64,000 nucleotides of DNA from CAVSRC01 sp963798195 (GCA_963798195.1 CAWCSF010000005.1:124001-188000), one strand, 5' to 3'; shown: positions 35,119-44,123, counted from the stretch's first letter. Notes: a model not told the origin generated them from the letters alone. A program made the numbers and translations.

Positions 35119-36148
35119 CTAGAAGCCCCGATCGTGGGTCATCAGACCGTTGTCGACGATCTGATGGAGAAGGGTGACGATGCTTGTCTGGACGGCGGCA
35201 TTGGTGCCGTCGACATAAGGGATGAGCGTCGCATAGGCGCCGTCCAGCGCACCACCGCGCAGGCTGGCGTAGAGAAGCTCGCGCTCCATCTCGACGTCGT
35301 GGAGGAGCGACGGCTTGTCGAGAAGACCGCCGAGGGCAGCCGCCAGGGCATAGCCGCCCCAATTGGATACCGCGCAGAAGATGAGGTGATCGCAGCGCGC
35401 TACCGTAGCCACGCCCGCGCCGCAGGGGCAGCGGCATTTGCGGCCATAGGGCTGCACCTTGTGGACGGCCTCGATGATGTTGCCGCAGCCGATCTCGTTT
35501 CCGCCATCGCCGATGCCGATGGTGAGCACGCCCTTCTCCGCAGCCAACTCGGCCAGATAATGGGCATTGGCCATGTCGCTGTCGGGTCGGCCCGTGCCCA
35601 TGATCGAATGGAAGATGCCTTTTTCGTTGGGACCGCCCTTCTCGACGAAGACGATCGCCGCCGGCTTGAAGCGGGCGAAGAGGTCCGCCGCCGCTTTCTT
35701 GCCGGCCTCTGCGCCGAGCGGAAACGACACGGCAAGCGCACAGCCGCCGCGCTGGGCAAAGAGACCTTCATCGACGACCATGACGCCCGCCGCTTCCGTG
35801 CACGCGACAGTGGACGGCAGATTGCGCTCCTCGCCCACCATGACTGGCTTGCCGCCAAGGCCCAGATCAACCGCGCGCGCGATGGCAGCGGCGCCCATCG
35901 GACCGTCGGTCTCACCCTTCGGCAACCCCGGCGGCGTACCAGCGCCGGTAACTACCAGGACATGGTCGCCCTTTTTCACGCGACTGATCAGCGCCTGCGC
36001 AGCGCGGAATGTCATGGACCCACCAGCGGCCTTCCGCGCGGCGTCGTAGAGCGGCGTCGTCACGCCACGCGGCAATCCGCCGCCGAAAGCGCATCTCAAC
36101 CGACACGGCGCGGTCAATGTTATCGCCAGTGATTTCGTCGATGGGCAC
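35119..36148 (-). pseudogene. D-glutamate cyclase-like protein (DUF4392), copy 1, apparently frameshifted
   Basis: GTG 36148 (MPIDEITGDNIDRAVSVEMR) has AGGAG 9 nt upstream. The frame breaks near 36080-36090: the continuation GGLPRGVTTPLYDAARKAAGG is read one base over and runs intact to 35119. The family blocks are present: VVTGAGTPPGLPKGETDGPMG, GIGDGGNEIGCG and AVSNWGGYALA. Pfam DUF4392 is now named for the D-glutamate cyclase domain of human DGLUCY, which converts D-glutamate to 5-oxo-D-proline. Unlike its two neighbours it carries a CxCxC segment (KCRCPCG) just before the SNWG motif. It is the third of three tandem paralogues. Confidence 0.8.
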
Positions 36149-36160
36149 GAGGACGTACTC

Positions 36161-37174
36161 CTAAAAGCCGCGTTTGAATCCCGCGATGGTTCCGTTACGC
36201 ACGATACATGCCAGCATGGTCACAAGCGCGTATTGAACATCGGCGGGCATTCCATCGACCGCCATGACATGACGGCCGGTCGAGCCGTCGACCCCGTGCG
36301 CGGTGACGCAGGCATCGAGCATCCGCTTTTCGATTTCGGCCGTGTGCATCAACTCAGGCCGCCCAACCAGCGCGGCCAGCGCGGCTTCGATTCCATACGC
36401 GCCCCAGTTGGAGGTGTTGGCCGCAACCAGAACATCGGTTGCAACGCGCGTGCCCACCTTTTCGCCATTCGGCTTGTGCTTGTGCACGGCGTCGAGAATC
36501 TTGCCAAAGCCGATCTCGTTTCCGTTGTCGCCAACGCCGAGCGTTGGAATATTCGCCGCGGCGGCGAGATCGAACAGATACTCGGCGCGACCGCGCAGCG
36601 GCGTCGTTGGCGTTCCGGTCGAGGTGCATGCAACACCCTGTGGGTTGGGCGCCAGCTTCTCGATCGAAATCATCATCGCCGGAGCGAACTGCTCGATGTA
36701 GGACCTGGCCTGCGTCTCCGCCGCTTCTCCAGATGCAATCGGCAGAACCGCGGTCGTGTACGGCGTCTTGGCCACCAGGCCGGGATCGCGGATGCCCAGG
36801 CCAGCGGCCAGCGCTGTCGCCTCCACATTGGCGACGTAAGGCTCGTCGGTGAGGAGGATCGGGATCGCACCGGTCGCCCCGTAGATGGCGACCGCCAAAG
36901 CCGCAACGCCAGGCGGGCCGTCGGTTTCACCGGCCGGCAGAAACTGAGGATCGCCGGCGCCGGTCACGATGAACACGACCTTCCCGGGACCAAGTACCTT
37001 CAGGATTTGCCGCGCGGCCAGCATAGACAGCGGGCCGCCACCTTGGGCGGCGCAAGCTGCGTCATAGAGTTTTGAGATGACGCCACGCGAGGAGTTGGAG
37101 ATGCGGGCCTCGACCGTGACCAGCCGGTCGATATTGAGGCCGATGTTGGTGGCCTGCTTCTCCGTAAGTTCCAT
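36161..37174 (-). CDS. D-glutamate cyclase-like protein (DUF4392), copy 2
   Basis: A 337-residue DUF4392/glutamate cyclase-domain protein. Conserved blocks are LYDAACAAQGGGPLSMLAA, IVTGAGDPQFLPAGETDGPPG, LGVGDNGNEIGFGKI and NTSNWGAYGIEAALAALVG. ATG 37174 is preferred over GTG 37186 because GAGGTGA lies at good spacing before the ATG. It overlaps neither neighbour but sits 15 nt after copy 3 and 12 nt before copy 1. The known DGLUCY reaction is D-Glu to 5-oxo-D-proline plus water; the distinct substrate pockets suggested by paralogue divergence are inference. Confidence 0.88.
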   Translation of the reverse strand: MELTEKQATNIGLNIDRLVTVEARISNSSRGVISKLYDAACAAQGGGPLSMLAARQILKVLGPGKVVFIVTGAGDPQFLPAGETDGPPGVAALAVAIYGATGAIPILLTDEPYVANVEATALAAGLGIRDPGLVAKTPYTTAVLPIASGEAAETQARSYIEQFAPAMMISIEKLAPNPQGVACTSTGTPTTPLRGRAEYLFDLAAAANIPTLGVGDNGNEIGFGKILDAVHKHKPNGEKVGTRVATDVLVAANTSNWGAYGIEAALAALVGRPELMHTAEIEKRMLDACVTAHGVDGSTGRHVMAVDGMPADVQYALVTMLACIVRNGTIAGFKRGF

Positions 37175-37189
37175 TGGGCCGTTCACCTC

Positions 37190-38257
37190 TCAGCAAGCGA
37201 AGGAAGACCGGAAGCCCGATCGAGCACTTCCAGGCGTCAGTGAGTTCAGGCCGGATTCCCCCGTCTCAAGATTCTTCCGAACGATATTTCCGAGAAGCTG
37301 CACGCAAGCCATCGAGCTTTCGCCATCGAGTCCGTCGACGACGAAATCCGTGGTGCAATACATCGCTTCGAGACCACCATTATCGAGGCAGGCGCGCAGT
37401 ATGCGCTCCTCCAGTGCGGGCGAATGCATGAGATCGGCGCGCTTCAGCAGGAAGGCGAGACACGCCTCGATGCCATAGCAACCCCAGTTCGACATCATGG
37501 CCGGGAGGACGATGTCGGTCTTGGTGACCGTCGCCATTTCCGCGCCCTTCGGCATGACCTTGGCCACGGTATCCCAGATCGTGCCGAAACCGATCTCATT
37601 GCCGTGATCGCCGATGCCTATCGAGAAGATCTTGTTCTTGTTGGCGCGGTCGACGACCTCGGAGATGTCGATGCAGCCGTAGAACAGCGCGTCCTTCCCC
37701 TGGAGCGGCAAAGCAGTCGCGGAGTGGACGATGCCGTTCTTGCCGGGGCCGAGGCGCTCGGCACTGATCACCGCCTTCGGCTTCATCTCGGCATAAATCT
37801 TGTCGACCCACGCACTCACCTTGGACGCGTCGGTCGGCGCCAACGTCATCGCGGCCCCGAGGTGGCGATCACGAGCTTCCTCAAAGGTTTTCACCATGAG
37901 ACCGCCCGCCTCGCTTGACGCGACGATCGGGTCGGCGTGGGCTTCCTCGTTGACGAAAACCGGCACGACACCGAGCCCGCGATAAAGGATGCGGGCAAGC
38001 GCCGCGGCTCCGGGAGGGCCATCGCTCTCGCCTTTCGGCATGGTCGGGGCATAGCCCGCACCCGTGAGGACGAAGACGGTGTCGCCCTTCTTCAAAACTT
38101 TCTTGAGGCCTTCAGCGGCCAGCATCGACAGTGGACGGCCACCTGCCGCCTTTCGCGCCGCGTCATACAGAGGCTGCAGGATGCCATGCGGCATGCCGCG
38201 ATTTTTAGCCTCGATGGTGATGAGCTTGTCTACCGCTTCGCCAACGATATCAGGCAT
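37190..38257 (-). CDS. D-glutamate cyclase-like protein (DUF4392), copy 3
   Basis: A 355-residue DUF4392/glutamate cyclase-domain protein and the first gene of the minus-strand operon. Blocks: LYDAARKAAGGRPLSMLAAEG, VLTGAGYAPTMPKGESDGPPG, IGIGDHGNEIGFGTIWD and MMSNWGCYGIEACLAFLL. ATG 38257 (MPDIVGEAVDKLITIEAKN) has AGGGGGA about 8 nt upstream; ATG 38263 is an alternative. The open frame continues upstream through the promoter without similarity. It has a C-terminal extension (about 20 residues) absent from copy 2. Divergent LysR gene upstream is the likely regulator. Confidence 0.88.
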   Translation of the reverse strand: MPDIVGEAVDKLITIEAKNRGMPHGILQPLYDAARKAAGGRPLSMLAAEGLKKVLKKGDTVFVLTGAGYAPTMPKGESDGPPGAAALARILYRGLGVVPVFVNEEAHADPIVASSEAGGLMVKTFEEARDRHLGAAMTLAPTDASKVSAWVDKIYAEMKPKAVISAERLGPGKNGIVHSATALPLQGKDALFYGCIDISEVVDRANKNKIFSIGIGDHGNEIGFGTIWDTVAKVMPKGAEMATVTKTDIVLPAMMSNWGCYGIEACLAFLLKRADLMHSPALEERILRACLDNGGLEAMYCTTDFVVDGLDGESSMACVQLLGNIVRKNLETGESGLNSLTPGSARSGFRSSFAC

Positions 38258-38280
38258 CCGCATTTCCCCCTGTGCAATGT

Positions 38281-38295
38281 GAGAAGTTGATTCTC
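38281..38295. promoter_or_regulatory. Inverted repeat, candidate LysR binding site
   Basis: GAGAA-GTTGA-TTCTC is a perfect 5-bp-arm inverted repeat in the 126-bp spacer between the glutamate cyclase operon (start 38257, minus) and the LysR gene (start 38384, plus). LysR regulators usually bind interrupted dyads of this size in such divergent spacers. It lies only 24 bp from the operon start codon. Confidence 0.5.
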
Positions 38296-38383
38296 TTATG
38301 GGTGATCGCACAAATACAAAAAACGCATTGCTTTGATACCGTTTCGGCATCAGTCTCGGCAGGCGCATTTTCGAGGTGCTCCG

Positions 38384-39295
38384 ATGAACAGTCGTATCGC
38401 GCGCTATTTCATGGCGATTGCCCAGCACAAATCGATGCGGGACGCGGCCGAGGCGCTGCGTGTCGCGCAGCCGGCACTAAGCCGAGCGGTCATGAACATT
38501 GAACAGGATTTCGGCCTGGCGCTGCTGGAACGCCACGCGCGCGGCGTCAACCTCACCGCCGCCGGTGAGATATTCCTGCGGTACTGCCGCGACGATCTTA
38601 GCCAGGACGAGCATCTGCGCATCGATATGGACGCGCTGAAAGGCCTGAAGCGCGGCACAGTACGCATTACGGCAGTCGAAAGCTTTGCCCGCTCGCTCCT
38701 GCCACGTGTGATCAGCAGCTATTGGAAGAGGCACCCCGACGTAGTTTTCGAAGTAAAAACAGATGCTTCCGACCATCTGACTACGGCCGTTCGGGAAGTG
38801 GAGACGGACATCGGGATCACGTACAATTCGTTGATGGCGCCCGGCATCGACGTGCGCCTGCAGGTTCGCGAGCCGCTGGTCGCACTGGTTTCGGCAAAGC
38901 ATCCGCTGGCATGCGCCAAGTCGATCACCATGAGCGACGCTGCCGCCTTTCCCGCCGCACTGACCACGAAGACGTCACGCAGCCGCTTCCTCGTCGACGA
39001 AGCGTGCCGCAAGGAGCGAGTCAGTCTCTTCCCGGTCATCGAGAGCAACTACATCGAACTGCTCACACGACTTGTCGAGGAGAGTCTGGCGGTGACCTTC
39101 CTGTTGCGGCACTCCGCCATCGACTTGATCGAGGCTGGCAAGATCAAGCCTGTTCCGGTTCGCAACGCGCTCATGAAGCGGGGATCGATCGAAATCATCA
39201 CCCGCGCCTCGCGGCCGTTGTCGCCGGCCGGAGAGGAGTTCATCAAACTTCTCAGCATCGAATTGTTGCCGAACCGGTCGATCGCCCGCCACTAG
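38384..39295 (+). CDS. LysR-family transcriptional regulator
   Basis: A 303-residue LysR-type regulator. The winged helix-turn-helix is at residues 1-60 (FMAIAQHKSMRDAAEALRVAQPALSRAV, LERHARGVNLTAAG). The periplasmic-binding-protein-like effector domain follows from about residue 90 (GTVRITAVESFARSLLPRVI). ATG 38384 has GAGGTG upstream and is preferred over the longer frame. It is divergent from the three glutamate cyclase genes and the Dpp-type transporter, so it probably activates them in response to a pathway intermediate. Confidence 0.93.
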   Translation: MNSRIARYFMAIAQHKSMRDAAEALRVAQPALSRAVMNIEQDFGLALLERHARGVNLTAAGEIFLRYCRDDLSQDEHLRIDMDALKGLKRGTVRITAVESFARSLLPRVISSYWKRHPDVVFEVKTDASDHLTTAVREVETDIGITYNSLMAPGIDVRLQVREPLVALVSAKHPLACAKSITMSDAAAFPAALTTKTSRSRFLVDEACRKERVSLFPVIESNYIELLTRLVEESLAVTFLLRHSAIDLIEAGKIKPVPVRNALMKRGSIEIITRASRPLSPAGEEFIKLLSIELLPNRSIARH

Positions 39296-39375
39296 CGCCA
39301 GCTCCCTTCCGTGCCGCCATGTGTGCGGTCGTGGTATTGTCCGCCATCGATTTTAGCCACCGGAGGAAACCAACC

Positions 39376-39696
39376 ATGCAGAAGGCAATTGCTGTTCTCC
39401 TGCTGCTGCTCGCCGGAGCAGCGCCTGCCTTCGCGACAAGCGGCCCCGGCTGCCTTGTGGTGGTCAACGTGGCGTCATGGGATGCGCTGAACATGCGCGG
39501 CGCGCCTGCTGCGTCAGCAGCGATTGTCGACGTGCTCGTGCCCGGACGGCACGGCATCATCCACCTCGATGCGTCCTGCAAACCGCTGAGCGCCGCTTGG
39601 GGCAGCCGGTGGTGCCCGGTGACCCATTACAATGGCGACCGCACGACCAAGGGATGGGTCAAGGCGCGCTACGTGCGCGACAGCGACTGCCCGTAG
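39376..39696 (+). CDS. Small secreted SH3-domain protein
   Basis: A 106-residue protein with a signal peptide (residues 1-20, MQKAIAVLLLLLAG...AFA) and a bacterial SH3-like domain (VASWDALNMRGAPAASAAIVDVL, GWVKARYV). Four cysteines (in PGCLV, SCKPL, RWCPV and DSDCP) could form two disulfides in the periplasm. ATG 39376 follows GGAGGAAA. Similar proteins are widespread in rhizobia; SH3b domains can bind cell-wall peptides, but no function is known here. Confidence 0.82.
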   Translation: MQKAIAVLLLLLAGAAPAFATSGPGCLVVVNVASWDALNMRGAPAASAAIVDVLVPGRHGIIHLDASCKPLSAAWGSRWCPVTHYNGDRTTKGWVKARYVRDSDCP

Positions 39697-39794
39697 CGCC
39701 ACGGCGCGGCCATTTGCATGCTGGACCGCCGCTTTCGGCCGCCTGCCGCGCATGCTAGGTGAGCGCGCAACCGTATGCGCGAGGCAGGCAGAGC

Positions 39795-40874
39795 ATGGCG
39801 ACTGAGCAGACGAACCAGTTCCGCATCGCGGCGATTGGCGGCGACGGCATCGGACCGGAAGTGGTCGCGGCAGCGGTAGAGGTGCTCGACAAGCTGTCTG
39901 AAGCGACCGGCTCATTCGGCCTCTCCTGGACCAACCTCGACTGGAACTCGGCGCGTTATCTAAAGACTGGCGCGTACCTGCCCGACGACGCACTCGACCA
40001 ATTGCGCACGCATGACGCCATCCTTTTCGGCGCGGTTGGCAGCAAGGACGTTCCCGACCACGTTTCGCTATGGGGCCTGCGCCTCGCCATGTGTCAGGGC
40101 CTCGACCAATACGCCAACGTGCGCCCGACCCGCGTCCTGCCCGGCATCGAAAGCCCGCTCCGCAACGCCGAGGGGCTGGACTGGGTGATCGTGCGCGAGA
40201 ACTCGGAGGGCGAATATTCCGGCCAGGGCGGACGCAGCCATCGCGGCAAGCCGCACGAGATCGCCACCGAAGTTTCGATCTTCACGCGTCGCGGCGTCGA
40301 GCGCATTCACCGCTTCGCCTTCGAGCTTGCGCGCTCGCGTCCAGACAAACACCTGACCCTGGTCACGAAGTCCAACGCGCAGCGCTTCGGCATGGTTCTG
40401 TGGGACGAAATCTTCCGCGAGGTCGCGCGCGACTATCCCGATGTCCGCACCGACCGCGAGCTGGTTGACGCCATGACCATGCGCATGGTCGGCCGGCCGG
40501 GCAGCCTCGACACCATCGTCGCCACCAACCTCCACGCCGACATCCTCTCGGACCTCGCCGCCGCGCTCGCCGGCAGTGTCGGCATCGCGCCAACCGGCAA
40601 CCTCAATCCGGAACGCCAGTCACCTTCGATGTTCGAGCCGATCCACGGCTCGGCGTTCGATCTCGTCGGCAAGGGCGTCGCCAATCCGATCGCGACATTC
40701 TGGAGCGGCGCCATGATGCTGGAACATCTCGGTCAAGCGAAAGCAGCGAGCCGGCTGATGAATGCGATCGAGGCCGTGACAAAATCAGGCCCTCGGACGC
40801 CCGATCTAGGCGGCGCGGCGAAGACGGCTGACGTCACCGCGGCCGTCTGTCGCGCGATTGAGGAAGCCGGCTAG
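39795..40874 (+). CDS. Isocitrate/isopropylmalate dehydrogenase family enzyme (tartrate dehydrogenase-like)
   Basis: A 359-residue beta-decarboxylating dehydrogenase. It shows IAAIGGDGIGPEV at the N-terminus, LYANVRPTRVLPG-like RPTRVLPGIESPL, VIVRENSEGEYSGQGG in the active site, and the metal ligands in NLHADILSDLAAALAGSVG. The RENSEGEYSG type of active-site sequence is typical of tartrate dehydrogenase/decarboxylase rather than LeuB. ATG 39795 is chosen because MATEQTNQFRIAAIGGDG matches the family start. It probably oxidises and may decarboxylate a 2-hydroxy dicarboxylate such as tartrate or malate. It converges with and overlaps the isomerase gene by 4 nt, so its regulation is separate from that operon. 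Confidence 0.85.
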   Translation: MATEQTNQFRIAAIGGDGIGPEVVAAAVEVLDKLSEATGSFGLSWTNLDWNSARYLKTGAYLPDDALDQLRTHDAILFGAVGSKDVPDHVSLWGLRLAMCQGLDQYANVRPTRVLPGIESPLRNAEGLDWVIVRENSEGEYSGQGGRSHRGKPHEIATEVSIFTRRGVERIHRFAFELARSRPDKHLTLVTKSNAQRFGMVLWDEIFREVARDYPDVRTDRELVDAMTMRMVGRPGSLDTIVATNLHADILSDLAAALAGSVGIAPTGNLNPERQSPSMFEPIHGSAFDLVGKGVANPIATFWSGAMMLEHLGQAKAASRLMNAIEAVTKSGPRTPDLGGAAKTADVTAAVCRAIEEAG

Positions 40875-41740
40875 CAGACCGACCGGTAGCGGGCAATCGC
40901 CGTCGACAGCACCTCGTCCATCGGGCGTTTCGCCCAGTCGCTGGACAAGACTTCGACTTCGCAGGGACCGTCGAAGCCCAGAGCCTCGACCGCAGCACGC
41001 AGTTTCGGGATCTCGATGACGCCGTCGCCCATCATGCCCCGCCCGTTCAGCATGTCGGTGGTCGGCACGAGCCAATCGCAGATATGGAAGGCGTGCAGCC
41101 GCGCGCGTCCCATGCGCTCGATCTGCGCGTAAACCTCGTAGTCCCACCACACGTGATAGACGTCGAGCGCAACGCCAAGGCCGCGCGAGCGATCCGGATC
41201 GAGTTCGTCGCAAAGATCGAGCGCTTGCCGCAGCGTGTTCATGGCGCAGCGTTGCGCCGCCGTCATCGGATGCAACGGCTCCAGCGCCAACGGCATCTTC
41301 GCCTGCCCGGCGTACTCCAGCAGCGCCGCCAAGCCATCGCGAATCTGCGCGCGCGCGTCGGCGATATCGTTCGATGGTTCGATGCCTTCGCGATTGAACT
41401 GCGGGAGTCCGCCGGCGACGATGACGAGGCACGGCGCACCGAGGGCGACGGCTTCATCGACCGCGCGACGGTTGTCGTCGCGCACCTCAGTTTTGTGCGC
41501 TGAATCCGTCGGAAACAGCCCACCCCGGCAATAGCCCGAGAGGCTGAAGCCGCCATCGCGCAATGCTCTCGCGGCACGGTCGACTCCGGTCGCCTGCACC
41601 TGGTCACGCCAAGGACAAACGATTGAAATACCGTGCTTTTTCGACGCCTCAAGAATATCGAGGAAATTGCCTTGAGCCCGCACCGTGCCGGTATTGAGCG
41701 AGAAATGGCGAAGGTCGCGGTCCGCTGCGAGATCGCGCAT
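40871..41740 (-). CDS. Sugar phosphate isomerase/epimerase-like TIM-barrel protein
   Basis: A 289-residue AP-endonuclease-2-like TIM barrel, the fold of xylose isomerase, IolE/IolH and hydroxypyruvate isomerase. Metal-ligand positions are visible: Glu in LALEPLHPM, Asp in VALDVYHVWWD, His in AFHICDW and Glu in CEVEVLSS. It begins 1 nt after the DUF993 gene stop and is the last gene of the Gfo/Idh-DUF993-isomerase operon. It would interconvert a keto and aldo sugar or dehydrate a keto-inositol-like compound; substrate unknown. Confidence 0.85.
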   Translation of the reverse strand: MRDLAADRDLRHFSLNTGTVRAQGNFLDILEASKKHGISIVCPWRDQVQATGVDRAARALRDGGFSLSGYCRGGLFPTDSAHKTEVRDDNRRAVDEAVALGAPCLVIVAGGLPQFNREGIEPSNDIADARAQIRDGLAALLEYAGQAKMPLALEPLHPMTAAQRCAMNTLRQALDLCDELDPDRSRGLGVALDVYHVWWDYEVYAQIERMGRARLHAFHICDWLVPTTDMLNGRGMMGDGVIEIPKLRAAVEALGFDGPCEVEVLSSDWAKRPMDEVLSTAIARYRSVC

Positions 41741-41741
41741 A

Positions 41742-42917
41742 TCAGCTGATGCCGTGGGTGGCGAGAACCAGCCGCATGCGCGCCGCGGCGCGTTCCGGAT
41801 CGACGATCAGTTTGGCCTTGTCGGCCAGCCGGAGAATCTCCGACAGATGGGCGATGGAGCGCGCGCTCTCCTGTCCGCCGATCATCGTGAAATGATCCTG
41901 GTGGCCATTGAGCCAGGCGAGGAACACAACGCCGGTCTTGTAGAAGCGCGTCGGCGCTTCAAACACGAGGCGCGACAGCGGGACCGTCGGATCGAGGATC
42001 GCGCTGAAAGCCTTGGCATCGCCCCGGCCAAGTGCGGACAGCGCCGCCGATGCAGCCGGCGCGATTGCATCGAAGATGCCAAGCAGAGCGTCGGAGTAAC
42101 CCTTGTCGTCGCCGCGGATGAGATCAGCAAAGCTGAAGTCGTCACCGGAATACATGCGCACGCCCTTCGGCAGCTGGCGACGCATCTCCACTTCCCAGGC
42201 GGCGTCGAGCAGCGAGATCTTGATGCCGTCGACCTTGTCGGCATGGGCGCCGATCGCCTCGAGCGCCGTCGCCATCGCCGTGCGCGGATCGGACGAGCCC
42301 CAGTAACCGGCAAGCGCCGGATCGAACATCTCGCCGAGCCAGTGAATGATCACCGGCTCACGCACCTGGCCGAGCAGGCGGTCGTACACCTTGAGGTAGT
42401 CATCCGCCGAGCGCGCGACGCGCGCCAACGCACGACTTGCCATCAGGATGATCGGCGAATCCGCCGCCTCCACCGCTTCGATCTGCTCTTCATAGGCGCG
42501 GATTACGTCGTCGAGGTTCCTGGCAGCAGCCGGATCGAGGTGATCGGTGCCGGCGCCGCTGGCAAGCATCCGATGCCCCGCTGCTTTTGCGGCGGCGGTC
42601 GACCGGCGGATCAATTCCAGCGCGCTCGGCCAGTCGAGGCCCATGCCGCGCTGCGCTGTATCCATCGCCTCCGCAACCGAGAAGCCGAGATTCCACAGAT
42701 GAGTGCGGTAAGCGATCGTCGCATCCCAATCGATCGCCGGCGTCACCCATGGGTCAACGGTCGCACGCGGATCGACGACGACATGCGCCGCGGCATAGGC
42801 GACGCGATTGAACGCGCCGGAAGCCTTTGACGGAAACGGACTTGGCTCGCCGAGACGTACCTTCTCCAGCCGCCCGTCCTTCGTCGGCAGTCTCAGCTCA
42901 TTGGCGAAAGCGTCCAT
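41742..42917 (-). CDS. DUF993 family protein (dihydrodipicolinate synthase/aldolase-like)
   Basis: A 391-residue DUF993 protein, a family related to the DHDPS/N-acetylneuraminate lyase class I aldolases. The block DKVDGIKISLLD contains a lysine in the place of the Schiff-base lysine of that superfamily. ASGAGTDHLDP resembles the substrate-binding loop. No member has a well-established reaction known to me. It lies 16 nt after the Gfo/Idh gene and just before the TIM-barrel isomerase, which suggests retro-aldol cleavage of an oxidised sugar. Confidence 0.82.
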   Translation of the reverse strand: MDAFANELRLPTKDGRLEKVRLGEPSPFPSKASGAFNRVAYAAAHVVVDPRATVDPWVTPAIDWDATIAYRTHLWNLGFSVAEAMDTAQRGMGLDWPSALELIRRSTAAAKAAGHRMLASGAGTDHLDPAAARNLDDVIRAYEEQIEAVEAADSPIILMASRALARVARSADDYLKVYDRLLGQVREPVIIHWLGEMFDPALAGYWGSSDPRTAMATALEAIGAHADKVDGIKISLLDAAWEVEMRRQLPKGVRMYSGDDFSFADLIRGDDKGYSDALLGIFDAIAPAASAALSALGRGDAKAFSAILDPTVPLSRLVFEAPTRFYKTGVVFLAWLNGHQDHFTMIGGQESARSIAHLSEILRLADKAKLIVDPERAAARMRLVLATHGIS

Positions 42918-42933
42918 GGTGCCTCCTCAACGG

Positions 42934-44079
42934 CTAGAGTTGTGGAAGGTCCACCCAGCGCCGCTCGCGCGCGCTGGTCTGCGCAGCCTCGACCAGTTGC
43001 AGCCCCTTGGCGCCCTCGCGGAGAGAATAGGGGAATGGCGCGCCGTCTGCCACGTGCCGGATGTACATCTCCCACTGGCGGCGGAAGCCGTTGGGGTAAG
43101 GCTGCGTCTCCGGAATCTCCTGCCAGTCGCCGCGGAAATCGTGCGTCTGCTTCTCGTCCGGATTCCATACCGGACGCGGCGTTGCGACGCGCGGCTGCAC
43201 CTTGCACGAGGAAAGCCCCGCAACCGCCGAGCCGTGGGTGCCATCTACATGGAAAACCACCAGATCGTCGCGATAGACGCGCGTGACCCAGGACGAATTG
43301 ATGGTCGCAACCACCCCGCCCTCAAGCTGGAAGGTTGCGAACGCCGCGTCGTCGGCGGTGGCCTTGTACGGCTTGCCGGCCTCGTCCCACCTCTCCCCGA
43401 TGTGGGTCACCGACAGGCTCGACACGCTCTCCACACGGCCGAACACATAGTCCAGCACATAGCGCCAGTGGCACATCATATCGAGGACGATGCCGCCACC
43501 CTCTTCGGCGCGGTAGTTCCACGATGGCCGCTGGATCGGCTGGAGATCGCCCTCGAAGACCCAGTAGCCGAACTCGCTGCGCATCGCGAGCATGCGGCCG
43601 AAGAAGCCAGCCTTGCGCAGCATGGCGAGTTTTATCAGGCCCGGCAGGAACAGCTTGTCCATGACGACGCCATTGCGCACGCCCTTGGTCTCGGCCAGTT
43701 CCGCGACCCTGAGGGCCGAAGCCAGATCGGTCGCCGTCGGCTTCTCGCAATAGACGTGCTTGCCGGCCGCAATAGCGCGCTCGAGCAGCGCCGGACGCAT
43801 CTGCGTCGTGCCGGCATCGAAGAAAACCTCGTCGTCCTTGTTCATGAGCGCCGCATCGAGGTCGGTTGTCCAGCGCTCTACTCCATGCGCCTTTGCCAGG
43901 CCCGCGACCTTGTCCGCGTTGCGGCCGACCAGAATCGGATCGGGCATGACCCGGTCGCCATTGGCGAGCACCACCCCCCCGTCGGCGCGAATGGCGAGAA
44001 TGGACCGGATCAGATGCTGATTGGTCCCCATGCGCCCGGTGACGCCGCTCATGATCACGCCGAGGCGCCGTGTCGCCAT
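42934..44079 (-). CDS. Gfo/Idh/MocA-family oxidoreductase
   Basis: A 381-residue NAD(P)-dependent oxidoreductase of the Gfo/Idh/MocA family. The N-terminal Rossmann part reads RLGVIMSGVTGRMGTN, the conserved substrate/cofactor motif is CEKPTA, and the C-terminal domain contains GGGIVLDMMCHWRYVLDY. ATG 44079 has GGGGGAGGAAA upstream. It is the first gene of the minus-strand operon with DUF993 and the isomerase. An inverted repeat (44124-44141) lies 45 bp upstream. It likely oxidises a sugar or inositol-like polyol. Confidence 0.88.
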   Translation of the reverse strand: MATRRLGVIMSGVTGRMGTNQHLIRSILAIRADGGVVLANGDRVMPDPILVGRNADKVAGLAKAHGVERWTTDLDAALMNKDDEVFFDAGTTQMRPALLERAIAAGKHVYCEKPTATDLASALRVAELAETKGVRNGVVMDKLFLPGLIKLAMLRKAGFFGRMLAMRSEFGYWVFEGDLQPIQRPSWNYRAEEGGGIVLDMMCHWRYVLDYVFGRVESVSSLSVTHIGERWDEAGKPYKATADDAAFATFQLEGGVVATINSSWVTRVYRDDLVVFHVDGTHGSAVAGLSSCKVQPRVATPRPVWNPDEKQTHDFRGDWQEIPETQPYPNGFRRQWEMYIRHVADGAPFPYSLREGAKGLQLVEAAQTSARERRWVDLPQL

Positions 44080-44123
44080 TTTCCTCCCCCTGCGTCGGTT
44101 GTTTCCGACGGGCTGTTGCAGCA

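Noticed and set aside
38722..39375. Long N-terminal extension of the SH3-domain protein
   Set aside because: It is an alternative frame of the LysR gene; a clean signal peptide and ribosome site start the protein at 39376.
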